This document shows positions 55,037-64,000 of a stretch of DNA of 64,000 nucleotides, in pieces. Numbering within the stretch: the first letter of the stretch is position 1; each line of letters starts with the position of its first letter. Source of the stretch: Coprobacter fastidiosus (GTDB lineage Bacteria > Bacteroidota > Bacteroidia > Bacteroidales > Coprobacteraceae). The notes beneath the pieces are model-generated. The model searched no databases and was not told where the DNA came from. It worked only from the letters and a program-made list of their open reading frames with translations. The stretch spans positions 2,356,001 to 2,420,000 of the forward strand of contig NZ_AP028032.1 of NCBI RefSeq assembly GCF_030296935.1. Direction: 5' to 3'. The translations under genes were made by a program, and so were the position numbers.

Positions 55037-57487
55037 ATGAAAAAATATTTATTATCAGTTGTTTTCGTCTGGGTGACGATTGCAACTCTTTCAGCCGCTA
55101 CGATAAAAGGCCGTCTTATCGATAATGAAACGAAGCAGATTATTGATTTTGCTACCGTATCGTTATTTAATAAGTCTTCTAAGACACCTATGAAAACGGT
55201 GACAACCGATGAAAAGGGTGCATTTTCGATACCGAATGTCAAGAATGGATCTTATACTCTCCGGATTAGTTTTGTCGGGTATAAAACTTTGGAATTTCCT
55301 GTATTTGTGACTTCGAAAACTCCGATTGTAGATTTGAAAACTTTACAATTATCGACTGATGCTAAATCCTTAAAAGCAGTGGAAGTGATCGGACAGAAAT
55401 CTCAGATGCGCTTTGAGGTAGATAAAAAGGTTTTTGACGTAGATCAGAATATCTCTGCTGCAGGAGGTTCTGCTTCTGAAGCGTTGCAGAATATACCTTC
55501 TGTCGATGTCGATAACGAAGGAAATATTTCTCTTCGGAATAATTCGAATGTAGAAGTTTGGATCAATGGCAAACCTTCGGGATTAACGGCCGACAACCGG
55601 GCTCAAATATTGGAACAGATGCCAGCCGGAAGTATAGAAAGTATAGAAGTTATTACTAATCCGTCTTCTAAATATAGTCCGGAAGGGTCTGCAGGGATTA
55701 TAAATCTGGTCTTGAAAAAGGACCGAAAAGCCGGTTATTACGGGAGTGTATCGGTCGGTGCAAATACTTTTGGAGGAGTAAATGGATCGGGAAATATAAA
55801 TTATAATTCTTCAAAGGTCGATGCATATGCCAATATCGGTATCCGGTATATGCAATTTAACAACAGCAGCGATACTTATCGAGAATCATGGCAAGGAAAC
55901 GATACGACGATTCTTAACCAGAAAAATAAAGGAGATATGGATCGTATCGGGGTTTTTCTGCGAGGAGGAGCAACATATCATGTTACTCGAAAGGATGATA
56001 TAGGGTTGTCCTTTATGGGCATGTTCGGTGGTGGAGACAGTCGTACGACCCTTACGTCGAGAGACGGTTTGGGTGCATTGACCCGGGAGCGGTGGTCGGA
56101 TGAAGACGGAACTCATAACGATTGGGGAGTGACATTGGATTATACACATTTGTTCGGTAAGAATCATGATTTGAGATTATATGCTAATTATTTCCAGATG
56201 AATTGGAATGAGACAAACGATTTTACACAAAACAGTTTAGTAAAAGACGTGTGGCTAAAATCTGCCCAAAAACAGGATGAAAATAATTCGCACCAACGGT
56301 GGGAATTTCAGGCTGATTATAGTAACCAAATATCGGATCGTTTTAAGATTGAGGCCGGTTATAAGGGGAATATCAATTCCAGAGGAGACGATGTTTATAC
56401 ATTAGAAGGTCCAGATATGGAAAATCTAAAACCGCAGGAAGCCTTAAATAATGATTTTACCTATAAAGAAAATATACAAGCTCTTTATGGTACATTTTCG
56501 GGTAAAATCGATAATTTCAGTTTTCAGGCGGGGTTGAGAGGCGAATATATGCGCTATAAAACCGAGAGCCGGCCGTGGAATGCGCAGACCCCGGACCGAA
56601 CCCGGGAATATTGGCATTTGTATCCGAGTCTGTTTTTGTCTTATAGTTTACCAAAAGGAAATGAACTTCAGGTCAATTATACCAGCCGGGTCAACAGACC
56701 GAGGGGAAGACAAATAAACGCATTCAGAAATGTTACCGACTCTACCAGTATTTCTTATGGGAATCCTAATTTGAATCCGGAATTTGCTCATGCCATAGAA
56801 TTGAATTATATAAAAAACTGGGATGCGCATACTTTATCGGCTTCACTTTATTATCGTAAAACGAATGATGTAATACAACAAGTGCGTTATTTTGAGGAAC
56901 CGGTTATGTATTCTACTTATGAGAATGTGACCAAGATGCAGAATGCGGGATTGGAATTGGTGGCTAAGAACCGGTTATTTAAGTATCTGAATTTAACTAC
57001 TACGGTAAATATGTATTATCAACAGCTTAACGACTTTGATTATACTTATGTCGATAATTCGGGAGTTGCTTCTACTATGCATTATGATGGTGAGAATAAT
57101 TTTACGTGGAATGCCCGTATTATGGCCAATTTGATACTTCCCAAGAATTTCTCGGCGCAGGTTACGGGAAATTATAACGCGAAACAGCTTATTGCACAAG
57201 GTGAGCGTCGTCCGAATTATTCTTTGGATGCCGGTATTCGCAAGAGCTTTTTTTCTCGAAAATTCTCTATTGCATTATCCGGTAGGGATTTATTGGATTC
57301 GCGGGGGCGGAAGAATATTTCGTGGGGAGATAATTTCTATCAAGAGAGCCATTCCCGTTGGGGCGGACGTAGCGTGAATCTGACATTGACATACATGTTC
57401 GGAAAGAATGGAAACAATAAACCTAAGCCGGGTAAACGTCCGGATAATAACGGCATGGATTATGAGGGTGAAATGATGGATTTTTAA
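55037..57487 (+). CDS. Outer membrane beta-barrel protein (TonB receptor-like, OMP_b-brl_3 type)
   Basis: 816 residues. A signal peptide (MKKYLLSVVFVWVTIATLSA) is followed by a carboxypeptidase-regulatory-like domain (TIKGRLIDNETKQIIDFATV, SIPNVKNGSYTLRISFVGYK). A plug-like region comes next (GGSASEALQNIPSVDVDNEG, IESIEVITNPSSKYSPEGSA, GIINLVLKK). The remaining ~550 residues are a beta-barrel of the outer-membrane family-3 type. The C-terminus is Gly/Asn/Lys rich with an acidic tail (YEGEMMDF). Such proteins are found in Bacteroidota without an attached SusD; the substrate is unknown. It is a lone gene here. Confidence 0.87.
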   Translation: MKKYLLSVVFVWVTIATLSAATIKGRLIDNETKQIIDFATVSLFNKSSKTPMKTVTTDEKGAFSIPNVKNGSYTLRISFVGYKTLEFPVFVTSKTPIVDLKTLQLSTDAKSLKAVEVIGQKSQMRFEVDKKVFDVDQNISAAGGSASEALQNIPSVDVDNEGNISLRNNSNVEVWINGKPSGLTADNRAQILEQMPAGSIESIEVITNPSSKYSPEGSAGIINLVLKKDRKAGYYGSVSVGANTFGGVNGSGNINYNSSKVDAYANIGIRYMQFNNSSDTYRESWQGNDTTILNQKNKGDMDRIGVFLRGGATYHVTRKDDIGLSFMGMFGGGDSRTTLTSRDGLGALTRERWSDEDGTHNDWGVTLDYTHLFGKNHDLRLYANYFQMNWNETNDFTQNSLVKDVWLKSAQKQDENNSHQRWEFQADYSNQISDRFKIEAGYKGNINSRGDDVYTLEGPDMENLKPQEALNNDFTYKENIQALYGTFSGKIDNFSFQAGLRGEYMRYKTESRPWNAQTPDRTREYWHLYPSLFLSYSLPKGNELQVNYTSRVNRPRGRQINAFRNVTDSTSISYGNPNLNPEFAHAIELNYIKNWDAHTLSASLYYRKTNDVIQQVRYFEEPVMYSTYENVTKMQNAGLELVAKNRLFKYLNLTTTVNMYYQQLNDFDYTYVDNSGVASTMHYDGENNFTWNARIMANLILPKNFSAQVTGNYNAKQLIAQGERRPNYSLDAGIRKSFFSRKFSIALSGRDLLDSRGRKNISWGDNFYQESHSRWGGRSVNLTLTYMFGKNGNNKPKPGKRPDNNGMDYEGEMMDF

Positions 57488-57675
57488 GGAATAGTCTTTT
57501 GTTCGGTTTATTGGGATTTTTGTTTGAATAGCTTTCATCCATTTATTTTATTTTTGAGGTAAGTTTAAGATGGGGCAAATGCTCTGTATTCTTAAAAATA
57601 TTATTTACTTTGTAGTTGGTTAACTGTGAAGTTAATCGTTCTGTATTTATTGTTGGTATTTAGAATTGTTTGAAT

Positions 57676-59829
57676 ATGTCGAAAAGAAAAAAAATAAAGG
57701 ATGTCCCCCGGATAAAAAAAGAAAAAATGAGACAGTTGATCTGTGATTTTTTTAATGAGAATCCCGGTCATCCGTATAATTATAAACAAGTATCCCGAGC
57801 GGTTAATGCTAAAAATGATCCTCAGAAAATAATGATCTCCCAAATCCTTGCAGAATTGGCGGCAGAGCTCTATTTGACAGAGGTAGATCCGGGACGGTAT
57901 AAGTATGATGTAAGCCAAAAAATTCGGGAAGGGGTTTTTGAGCGTAGAAGTAACGGAAAGAATCATGTTATTCCGAATGACGGCGGTGATCCTATATTGG
58001 TATCGGATGAAAAATCTTTGAGGGCGATGTCTGGAGATAAGGTGAATTACATTGTTTGTCGCAAACGCAGAAAGGGTGGCGATACGGAAGCTGAAATTGT
58101 AGAAATTACAGAACGTGTTCCTCAAACTTTTGTCGGGACGTTAGATGTGAAATCCCAATATGCATTTCTTTTGACAGAAAACCGTTCTTTAGGGAATGAT
58201 ATATTTATTCCGTTAGATAAATTGAAAGGCGGTAAGACCGGAGAAAAGGCCCTTGTCTCAATTACCGAATGGCCGGAAAGCGCTAAAAATCCTTATGGCG
58301 AGGTGATCGCCGTTTTGGGGAAAGCCGGGAATAATGATACCGAGATGCATGCGATATTGGCAGAATTCGGATTGCCTTATACATATCCGAAAAATGTTGA
58401 GAAAGCGGCAGATAAGATTAGCGATATCCTTACCGAAGAGGATTTAAAAGACCGGGAGGATTTCAGAGGCATAACGACTTTTACGATAGACCCGCGTGAT
58501 GCTAAGGATTTTGACGATGCTCTTTCTATTCGTCAGTTAGATAATGGAAATTGGGAAGTCGGTGTGCATATCGCCGATGTGACGCACTACGTAACTCCGG
58601 GGAGTGTAATAGATAAAGAGGCTTATAAAAGGGCGACATCGGTTTATTTGGTAGACCGTACTATTCCGATGTTGCCGGAGCGTTTATGTAACCAGATATG
58701 TTCATTACGACCGGATGAGGACAAATTGTGCTTCTCGGCAATTTTTGAATTAAATGAAAAATCGGAAGTTCAGCATTCGCATATTACTCGTACGGTTATT
58801 CGCTCAGATCGCCGTTTTACTTATGAAGAGACTCAGGAAATCATCGAAAGCGGAAGAGGTGATTATAGTTCTGAGATTCTTAAATTAAATGATCTGGCGC
58901 AAAAACTAAGAGAAAGACGTTTTTCCGAAGGGTCAATCAATTTTGACCGTCATGAAGTAAAATTTGAGATAGATGAGAACGGACGACCATTGAGTGTATA
59001 TTTTAAAGTTTCGAAAGAGGCCAATAAGCTTGTGGAAGAGTTTATGCTGCTGGCAAATCGTACGGTAGCCGAATCTGTCGGTAAAGTAGACGGAAACCGT
59101 ACTGCGAAAGCTTTCGTTTATCGTGTTCATGATTTACCTGATCCGGAGAAGATGAATACAATGGCGACATTTATTCGTAGGTTCGGTTATACGCTTCGTA
59201 CCGAAGGAACAAAAGGACAGATTTCCCGTTCGATAAATTCATTATTGGATAATATTCAAAATAAGCCGGAGGAGAACCTAATAGAGACGGTGGCTATTCG
59301 AACAATGGCGAAGGCTACATATTCAACGAAAAATATCGGGCATTATGGCTTGGCTTTTGATTATTATACGCATTTTACATCTCCGATACGACGTTATCCC
59401 GATATGATGGTTCACCGTTTATTAGAGAAATATATGGCTGGCGGGAGAAGTGTGAATGCAAAGAATTTGGAGTCTGCTTGTAAACATTCTTCAGAAATGG
59501 AGTTGGTTGCAGCTAATGCCGAACGGGTGTCTATAAAGTATAAGCAGGCAGAATTCCTTAGCGAACGTTTAGGGCAAGAATATGATGGGGTTATTTCTGG
59601 AGTAACGGAATGGGGACTTTATGTCGAAATCAATGAAAATAAATGTGAAGGGCTTGTTCCTATACGTGATCTGGATGATGATTATTATGAATTCGATGAG
59701 AAGAATTATTGTGTTACCGGGCGTTCGTCTCACAGGGTTTATCGTTTAGGCGATCCTATCCGTATACAGATTGCCCGAGTAGATATGGAGAAAAAACAGG
59801 TTGATTTTGCTTTAATTAAAACGAAATAG
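57676..59829 (+). CDS. rnr: Ribonuclease R
   Basis: 717 residues from the ATG at 57676 (MSKRKKIKDVPRI); an in-frame TTG lies two codons before. A winged-helix N-terminus (FFNENPGHPYNYKQVSRAVN) and cold-shock-like domains precede the RNB catalytic domain. This has FTIDPRDAKDFDDALSIRQL (four Asp of the metal site), TIPMLPERLCNQICSLRPDE and YTHFTSPIRRYPDMMVHRLL. The S1 domain closes it (EYDGVISGVTEWGLYVEINE). It degrades structured RNA 3' to 5'. The PHP phosphatase gene follows on the same strand after about 30 bases. Confidence 0.95.
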   Translation: MSKRKKIKDVPRIKKEKMRQLICDFFNENPGHPYNYKQVSRAVNAKNDPQKIMISQILAELAAELYLTEVDPGRYKYDVSQKIREGVFERRSNGKNHVIPNDGGDPILVSDEKSLRAMSGDKVNYIVCRKRRKGGDTEAEIVEITERVPQTFVGTLDVKSQYAFLLTENRSLGNDIFIPLDKLKGGKTGEKALVSITEWPESAKNPYGEVIAVLGKAGNNDTEMHAILAEFGLPYTYPKNVEKAADKISDILTEEDLKDREDFRGITTFTIDPRDAKDFDDALSIRQLDNGNWEVGVHIADVTHYVTPGSVIDKEAYKRATSVYLVDRTIPMLPERLCNQICSLRPDEDKLCFSAIFELNEKSEVQHSHITRTVIRSDRRFTYEETQEIIESGRGDYSSEILKLNDLAQKLRERRFSEGSINFDRHEVKFEIDENGRPLSVYFKVSKEANKLVEEFMLLANRTVAESVGKVDGNRTAKAFVYRVHDLPDPEKMNTMATFIRRFGYTLRTEGTKGQISRSINSLLDNIQNKPEENLIETVAIRTMAKATYSTKNIGHYGLAFDYYTHFTSPIRRYPDMMVHRLLEKYMAGGRSVNAKNLESACKHSSEMELVAANAERVSIKYKQAEFLSERLGQEYDGVISGVTEWGLYVEINENKCEGLVPIRDLDDDYYEFDEKNYCVTGRSSHRVYRLGDPIRIQIARVDMEKKQVDFALIKTK

Positions 59830-59862
59830 GTTTTTTCGATATTCGTGGTTAAGTATTTTGTT

Positions 59863-60705
59863 ATGGATAATCTCACTAATTATCATACTCATAGTTTGTA
59901 TTGCGATGGATCGGCTTCGATTGAGGATTTTGTAAAAGAAGCTATCCGGCAAGGTTTTTCTTCTTATGGTGTATCTTCTCATTCACCGATTCCTTTTGAT
60001 ACTTGTTGGAATATGAATCGGGGTGATCTTCCTGCTTATCTGGATGAGGTACATTTCATAAAAAAGAAATATGAGGGTCGTATTGAGATTTATTGCGGTC
60101 TTGAGATTGACTATTTGGGGGCAGAATATAATCCGTCGTCTCCTTTTTTTCAAGAATTGCCGCTGGATTACCGAATAGGTTCTGTTCATTTTTTGAAGAC
60201 CGAAGAAGGGTATGTCGATATCGATACGGCTCCAGAGCAGTTTAAAGAAACCGTATTTCGTTATTTCGACGGAAATATCCGCAAATTGGTAGAAAAATAT
60301 TTTGATACTATGATGCAGATGATCGATACCGGAGGTTTCGATTTTGTAGGGCATGCTGATAAGGTATCTATGAATGCATCGTCTTTTTTACCCGGTATTA
60401 CCCGGGAACATTGGTATAAAAGTCTTATACACGAGTATTTTGAATTTATCGCTCAAAAAGAGTGTATGATAGAAATAAATACGAAAGCTTGGCGTAGTAA
60501 ACGACTGTTTTTCCCGAATCGGGAACATTTCGGGCTAATTCATAAATTACATATACCGGTGGTTGTCAATGCAGACACACATCATCCGTCCTTAGTTAAT
60601 GACGGACGGTTTGATGCTTTAAAAGAGATGCTTTCTGAAGGTTTTACACATGTGCGTCAGCTCTCAGGAGGGCAATGGATCAATGTTGAGATCGGCTCTT
60701 TATAG
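59863..60705 (+). CDS. PHP-domain histidinol-phosphatase (HisJ-like)
   Basis: About 280 residues from the ATG at 59863; a GTG at 59845 is a possible longer start. The PHP metal site is NYHTHSLYCDGSASIEDFVK, with SYGVSSHSPIPF, GLEIDYLGAEYNPSSPFF, RIGSVHFLKTE and FVGHADKVSMN adding the remaining His/Asp/Glu ligands, and NADTHHPSLV near the C-terminus. The order is that of HisJ-type histidinol phosphatases, which remove phosphate from histidinol phosphate in histidine synthesis. No other his genes are nearby, so the assignment is from family only. Confidence 0.85.
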   Translation: MDNLTNYHTHSLYCDGSASIEDFVKEAIRQGFSSYGVSSHSPIPFDTCWNMNRGDLPAYLDEVHFIKKKYEGRIEIYCGLEIDYLGAEYNPSSPFFQELPLDYRIGSVHFLKTEEGYVDIDTAPEQFKETVFRYFDGNIRKLVEKYFDTMMQMIDTGGFDFVGHADKVSMNASSFLPGITREHWYKSLIHEYFEFIAQKECMIEINTKAWRSKRLFFPNREHFGLIHKLHIPVVVNADTHHPSLVNDGRFDALKEMLSEGFTHVRQLSGGQWINVEIGSL

Positions 60706-60775
60706 AATATAAATTTCTGAAAATCACCGGATCGATTTGTGCTTCGGATATTTCGGATAATTCATTATTTCGCAT

Positions 60776-60783
60776 TATCTTTG
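60776..60783 (+). promoter_or_regulatory. -7 promoter element of parE
   Basis: TATCTTTG, 39 bases upstream of the ATG at 60823; fits TAnnTTTG. Confidence 0.5.
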
Positions 60784-60822
60784 TATAATACGAAATTTAA
60801 TTGGAGAAACAGCAGTTGTAAT

Positions 60823-62682
60823 ATGGAAGAGAATATAATATCCACCGCCGGACTGGAATATGGTTCGGATACAATACGGACACTTGATTGGAAGGAGCAT
60901 ATTCGTCGTCGTCCCGGTATGTATATCGGGAAGTTGGGGGATGGAACTCACGCCGACGATGGTATTTATGTGCTTCTTAAAGAGGTGCTTGATAACGCAA
61001 TAGATGAATACATGATGGGGTACGGTAAGCAGATCGTCATCGATATAGACGAAGTTTCTGTGACTGTACGGGATCATGGCCGCGGGATACCTTTAGATAA
61101 AGTAAAGGATGTTTCTTCTAAAATGAATACCGGTGCTAAGTATGATTCTAAAGCTTTTAAAAAATCCGTAGGGTTAAACGGGGTAGGTATAAAGGCTGTA
61201 AATGCATTGTCCACAGAATTTTATATTTGTTCTTACCGGGACGGAAGATGTAAGTCTTTGTTGTATAATCAGGGTAATGTCGTAACCGATTTTCCGGAAG
61301 AACCGACTTCTGAAGAGAATGGAACATTAGTGCGTTTTGTCCCTGATGAAACGATATTCAAGGGATATAAGTACAAAGATGATTTTATCGAGTCATTGTT
61401 GAAGAATTATGTTTATCTTAATTCCGGTCTGACAATTTTGTTTAACGGACGTCGCTTCCATTCAAAAAACGGTCTTGTCGATTTGTTGAATGAAAAAATG
61501 ACGGCAGAACCTCTTTATCCGATCATTCACCTGAAAGGTGATGATATAGAAGTCGTGATTACGCATATCAATCAGTACGGGGAGGAATATTATTCTTTTG
61601 TTAACGGTCAGCATACGACACAAGGCGGAACGCATTTGACTGCTTTTCGTGAAGCGGCTTCCCGTACGATAAAAGAATTTTATAATAAGAATTTCGATTA
61701 TTCCGATATTCGTAACGGGATCGTAGCGGCGGTAAGTATTAAAGTGGAAGAACCTGTTTTTGAATCTCAGACTAAGACGAAACTGGGCTCGCGGGATATA
61801 GGCCCTGAAGGTCCTTCGGTAAGTAAGTTTATCGGTGATTTCTTGAAAAAAGAACTTGATAATTATTTACATAAGAATGCAGAAACGGCAGATGCTTTGT
61901 TAAAGAAGATATTGGAGTCGGAAAAAGAAAGAAAAGCAATAGCCGGAGTTACTAAGTTGGCAAGAGAACGTGCCAAAAAATCGAATCTTCACAACAAGAA
62001 ACTTCGGGATTGTCGGGTACATTATAATGATACGAAAGGAGACAATGTCGATCAGTCGAGCATCTTTATTACAGAGGGAGATTCGGCTACGGGATCTATA
62101 ACTAAAAGCCGGAATGTCGAGACTCAGGCTGTATTCAGTTTACGTGGGAAGCCGTTGAATTCGTATGGTTTGACGCGTAAAGTCGTATATGAAAATGAAG
62201 AATTCAATTTATTGCAGGCGGCATTGAATGTAGAGGACGGCATGGACGGTCTTCGATATAATAAAATTATAATAGCAACAGATGCCGATGTCGACGGCAT
62301 GCATATACGGTTATTGCTGATAACATTCTTTTTGCAGTTTTTCCCGGATTTGATTAAAAAAGGTCATGTTTATATTTTACAAACGCCTCTTTTTCGGGTG
62401 AGAAATAAGAAAGAGACTTATTATTGTTATACGGAAGAGGAACGAATCAACGCAATATCGAAACTTGGAAGCAGTGCCGAAATAACCCGATTTAAAGGAT
62501 TAGGAGAAATTTCTCCGGATGAGTTCCGTCATTTTATAGGACCGGATATGCGTCTTGATCAGGTTTCTTTGAAAAAAGAAGACCTCGTGAAAGATTTACT
62601 GGAGTTTTATATGGGGAAAAATACGATGGAACGCCAGAACTTTATAATTCAAAATCTTGTTACAGATGAAGACCTCTCTTAA
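60823..62682 (+). CDS. parE: DNA topoisomerase IV subunit B
   Basis: 619 residues from the ATG at 60823 ([20 protein letters not shown]); the frame is open 28 codons up but covers the promoter. The ATPase motifs are [34 protein letters not shown] and [16 protein letters not shown]. The TOPRIM domain is [20 protein letters not shown] and [19 protein letters not shown]. It is shorter than gyrB at 52723 and carries the ParE-like [11 protein letters not shown]. With ParC (not in this window) it decatenates chromosomes. The coaD start overlaps its 3' end by 17 bases. Confidence 0.92.
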   Translation: MEENIISTAGLEYGSDTIRTLDWKEHIRRRPGMYIGKLGDGTHADDGIYVLLKEVLDNAIDEYMMGYGKQIVIDIDEVSVTVRDHGRGIPLDKVKDVSSKMNTGAKYDSKAFKKSVGLNGVGIKAVNALSTEFYICSYRDGRCKSLLYNQGNVVTDFPEEPTSEENGTLVRFVPDETIFKGYKYKDDFIESLLKNYVYLNSGLTILFNGRRFHSKNGLVDLLNEKMTAEPLYPIIHLKGDDIEVVITHINQYGEEYYSFVNGQHTTQGGTHLTAFREAASRTIKEFYNKNFDYSDIRNGIVAAVSIKVEEPVFESQTKTKLGSRDIGPEGPSVSKFIGDFLKKELDNYLHKNAETADALLKKILESEKERKAIAGVTKLARERAKKSNLHNKKLRDCRVHYNDTKGDNVDQSSIFITEGDSATGSITKSRNVETQAVFSLRGKPLNSYGLTRKVVYENEEFNLLQAALNVEDGMDGLRYNKIIIATDADVDGMHIRLLLITFFLQFFPDLIKKGHVYILQTPLFRVRNKKETYYCYTEEERINAISKLGSSAEITRFKGLGEISPDEFRHFIGPDMRLDQVSLKKEDLVKDLLEFYMGKNTMERQNFIIQNLVTDEDLS

Positions 62683-63142
62683 TAAGCGGATCGCTATATT
62701 TCCGGGAACTTTTGACCCGTTTACAATCGGACACATGTCGTTAGTCGAACGGGCATTGAACATGCTTGATGAAATAGTGATCGCCATAGGTGTCAATGAA
62801 GCTAAAAGTCAATACTTCAGTGTTGATGAACGTGTTCGTATGCTTGAAGATTTGTTTCGGTCAAATCCCAGAGTGAAAGTCCTTTCCTATAATTGCTTGA
62901 CTGTGGATCTTGCTCGTCAGTGTCATGCTGGTTTTATTTTGAGGGGAATTCGCTCGGTGAATGACTTTGAGTATGAAAAAACGATTGCAGATGTGAATCG
63001 GAAAATATCGGGAGTGGAAACTTTGGTTTTATTTACAGAACCAGAACATACTCATATCAGTTCTACAATTGTTCGGGAATTATTAAGATACGGGCGTTCG
63101 GTAGATGAGTTCTTGCCGGATGGGCTCGTTCTTAGCAGATAA
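62666..63142 (+). CDS. coaD: Phosphopantetheine adenylyltransferase
   Basis: 158 residues from the ATG at 62666 ([20 protein letters not shown]). The nucleotidyltransferase motif is [20 protein letters not shown] (TxGH), followed by [20 protein letters not shown] and [20 protein letters not shown], the ISSTxVRE motif. It forms dephospho-CoA from ATP and 4'-phosphopantetheine. It overlaps the parE stop, so translation is coupled. Confidence 0.95.
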   Translation: MKTSLNKRIAIFPGTFDPFTIGHMSLVERALNMLDEIVIAIGVNEAKSQYFSVDERVRMLEDLFRSNPRVKVLSYNCLTVDLARQCHAGFILRGIRSVNDFEYEKTIADVNRKISGVETLVLFTEPEHTHISSTIVRELLRYGRSVDEFLPDGLVLSR

Positions 63143-63172
63143 AATAAAAATAAATATAAGAAATTTTTAAGG

Positions 63173-64000
63173 ATGAAAAGATTTATATATGCCATTGCGT
63201 TATTTCTGATTTTTTCGGTTTGCGCAAAGGCTCAAAGGCAAACGGATGCTTCTAAAAAGCTTAGTTTAGCTGCCTATGTGATTTCTACTCTATACGTAGA
63301 TGATGTTAATGAGGATAAATTGACAGAAGATGCCATACGAGCTATGCTGGAACAACTTGATCCGCATTCTACTTATCTCGATCCGCAGGAAGTAAAGGAT
63401 ATGAGTGCATCTTTAGATGGTAATTTCGATGGTGTCGGCATCCAGTTTACCATGACAAACGATACGTTATATGTCATACAGACTGTGGCGGGAGGACCTT
63501 CTGAAAAAGTCGGTATTTTGGCAGGAGACAGGATTGTCGAGATTAATGACACCGTTGTTGCAGGTGTAAAAATGAGCACTAAGGATATTATGACTCGTTT
63601 ACGAGGTAAGCGGGGAACGAAAGTTGATGTTACAGTACTTCGTAAAGATGTGCCAGATCCTATTCCGTTCAGGATAACAAGGGATAAAATTCCCGTTTAT
63701 AGTATCGATGCTTCTTATATGGTCGATAAGCATACGGGATATATTCGTTTAAGCCGTTTTTCGGCTACCAGTGTACAGGAGTTTGTAGAGGCGATGTTAA
63801 AATTGCGTCGTGCGGGCATGAAGAATCTGATTCTCGATTTGCAGGGGAACGGAGGGGGATATTTGAATACGGCTGTAAAAATTGCAGATCTATTGTTGGC
63901 AGATGATAATGCCTTGATTGTTTATACAGAGGGGAGGCGTTCTCCTCGTACGGAGGAGAAAACATCTTCTAAGCATTTATTTCCTGACGGGAAATTAGTC
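63173..64000 (+). CDS. S41-family C-terminal processing protease, 5' part
   Basis: 276 codons to the right edge, where the frame is still open. The signal peptide is MKRFIYAIALFLIFSVCAKA. A PDZ domain follows (FDGVGIQFTMTNDTLYVIQT, GGPSEKVGILAGDRIVEIND), then the first part of the catalytic S41 domain (GYIRLSRFSATSVQEFVEAM, LILDLQGNGGGYLNTAVKIA). The GNGGG stretch is family-typical; the catalytic Ser and Lys lie beyond the window. Such Ctp proteases act in the periplasm on tails of envelope proteins. It follows coaD by 30 bases and may be in the parE-coaD unit. Confidence 0.9.
   Translation, partial: MKRFIYAIALFLIFSVCAKAQRQTDASKKLSLAAYVISTLYVDDVNEDKLTEDAIRAMLEQLDPHSTYLDPQEVKDMSASLDGNFDGVGIQFTMTNDTLYVIQTVAGGPSEKVGILAGDRIVEINDTVVAGVKMSTKDIMTRLRGKRGTKVDVTVLRKDVPDPIPFRITRDKIPVYSIDASYMVDKHTGYIRLSRFSATSVQEFVEAMLKLRRAGMKNLILDLQGNGGGYLNTAVKIADLLLADDNALIVYTEGRRSPRTEEKTSSKHLFPDGKLV

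Noticed and set aside
60823-62682. A second gyrB, as a gene duplication
   Set aside because: Motif differences ([11 protein letters not shown]) and shorter length mark it as parE.

Overview
The window is about 64 kb of chromosomal DNA from a member of the Bacteroidales (phylum Bacteroidota). The support is: Bacteroidota-type promoters (TTTG, then about 19-22 bases, then TAnnTTTG) ahead of many genes; a SecD-SecF fusion; a fused SpmA/SpmB protein; a secreted enzyme with a type IX secretion (T9SS) C-terminal sorting domain; fimbrillin-like lipoproteins; a three-gene Bacteroides-type fumarate reductase/succinate dehydrogenase; and ATP-type PEP carboxykinase. A Barnesiella/Coprobacter-like relative would fit, but the genus is not settled by what can be seen here.

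Layout. 0-4.2 kb: partial ychF, an MscS channel and a T9SS-exported pectate lyase. 4.3-10.9 kb: a co-directional cluster of TetR regulator, two methyltransferases and two ABC half-transporters, with gpmA inside it. 11-23 kb: housekeeping genes, mostly on the minus strand (polA, deoC-mazG-dtd-uvrC-apt, mnmG, ybeY, spmAB), with ispB on plus. 23.6-33.1 kb: a 2-hydroxyacid dehydrogenase, AlkD-like protein, glycosyltransferase, rfbF, SulP transporter, acetyltransferase-like protein, upp and pckA.

33.2-40 kb is different: gene-poor, with decayed IS110 and IS30 transposases, a broken HU gene and a small inverted-repeat element. In its middle sits a two-gene, clearly more G+C-rich island on the minus strand. 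It encodes a fimbrillin-like lipoprotein and a lipoprotein that joins a fimbrillin-like N-terminal region to an IdeS/Mac-type (C66) cysteine protease domain. This is the most interesting locus in the window.

40-64 kb returns to core genes: frdCAB/sdhCAB, a decayed LuxR-type regulator, two envelope proteins, secDF, tRNA-Arg, recO, a tRNA-Glu/rpsT/tRNA-Glu unit, gyrB, an outer-membrane beta-barrel protein, rnr, a PHP phosphatase, parE, coaD and the start of a ctp-type S41 protease.

A second notable feature is a dispersed family of 120-190 bp intergenic elements. They have terminal inverted repeats (about AAGAGCCTGTTTAAATTTT) and a central small stem. There are five copies and two possible solo ends, always between genes. 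No CRISPR array, prophage or rRNA operon was seen. Product names rest on reading motifs by eye; no database search was run.
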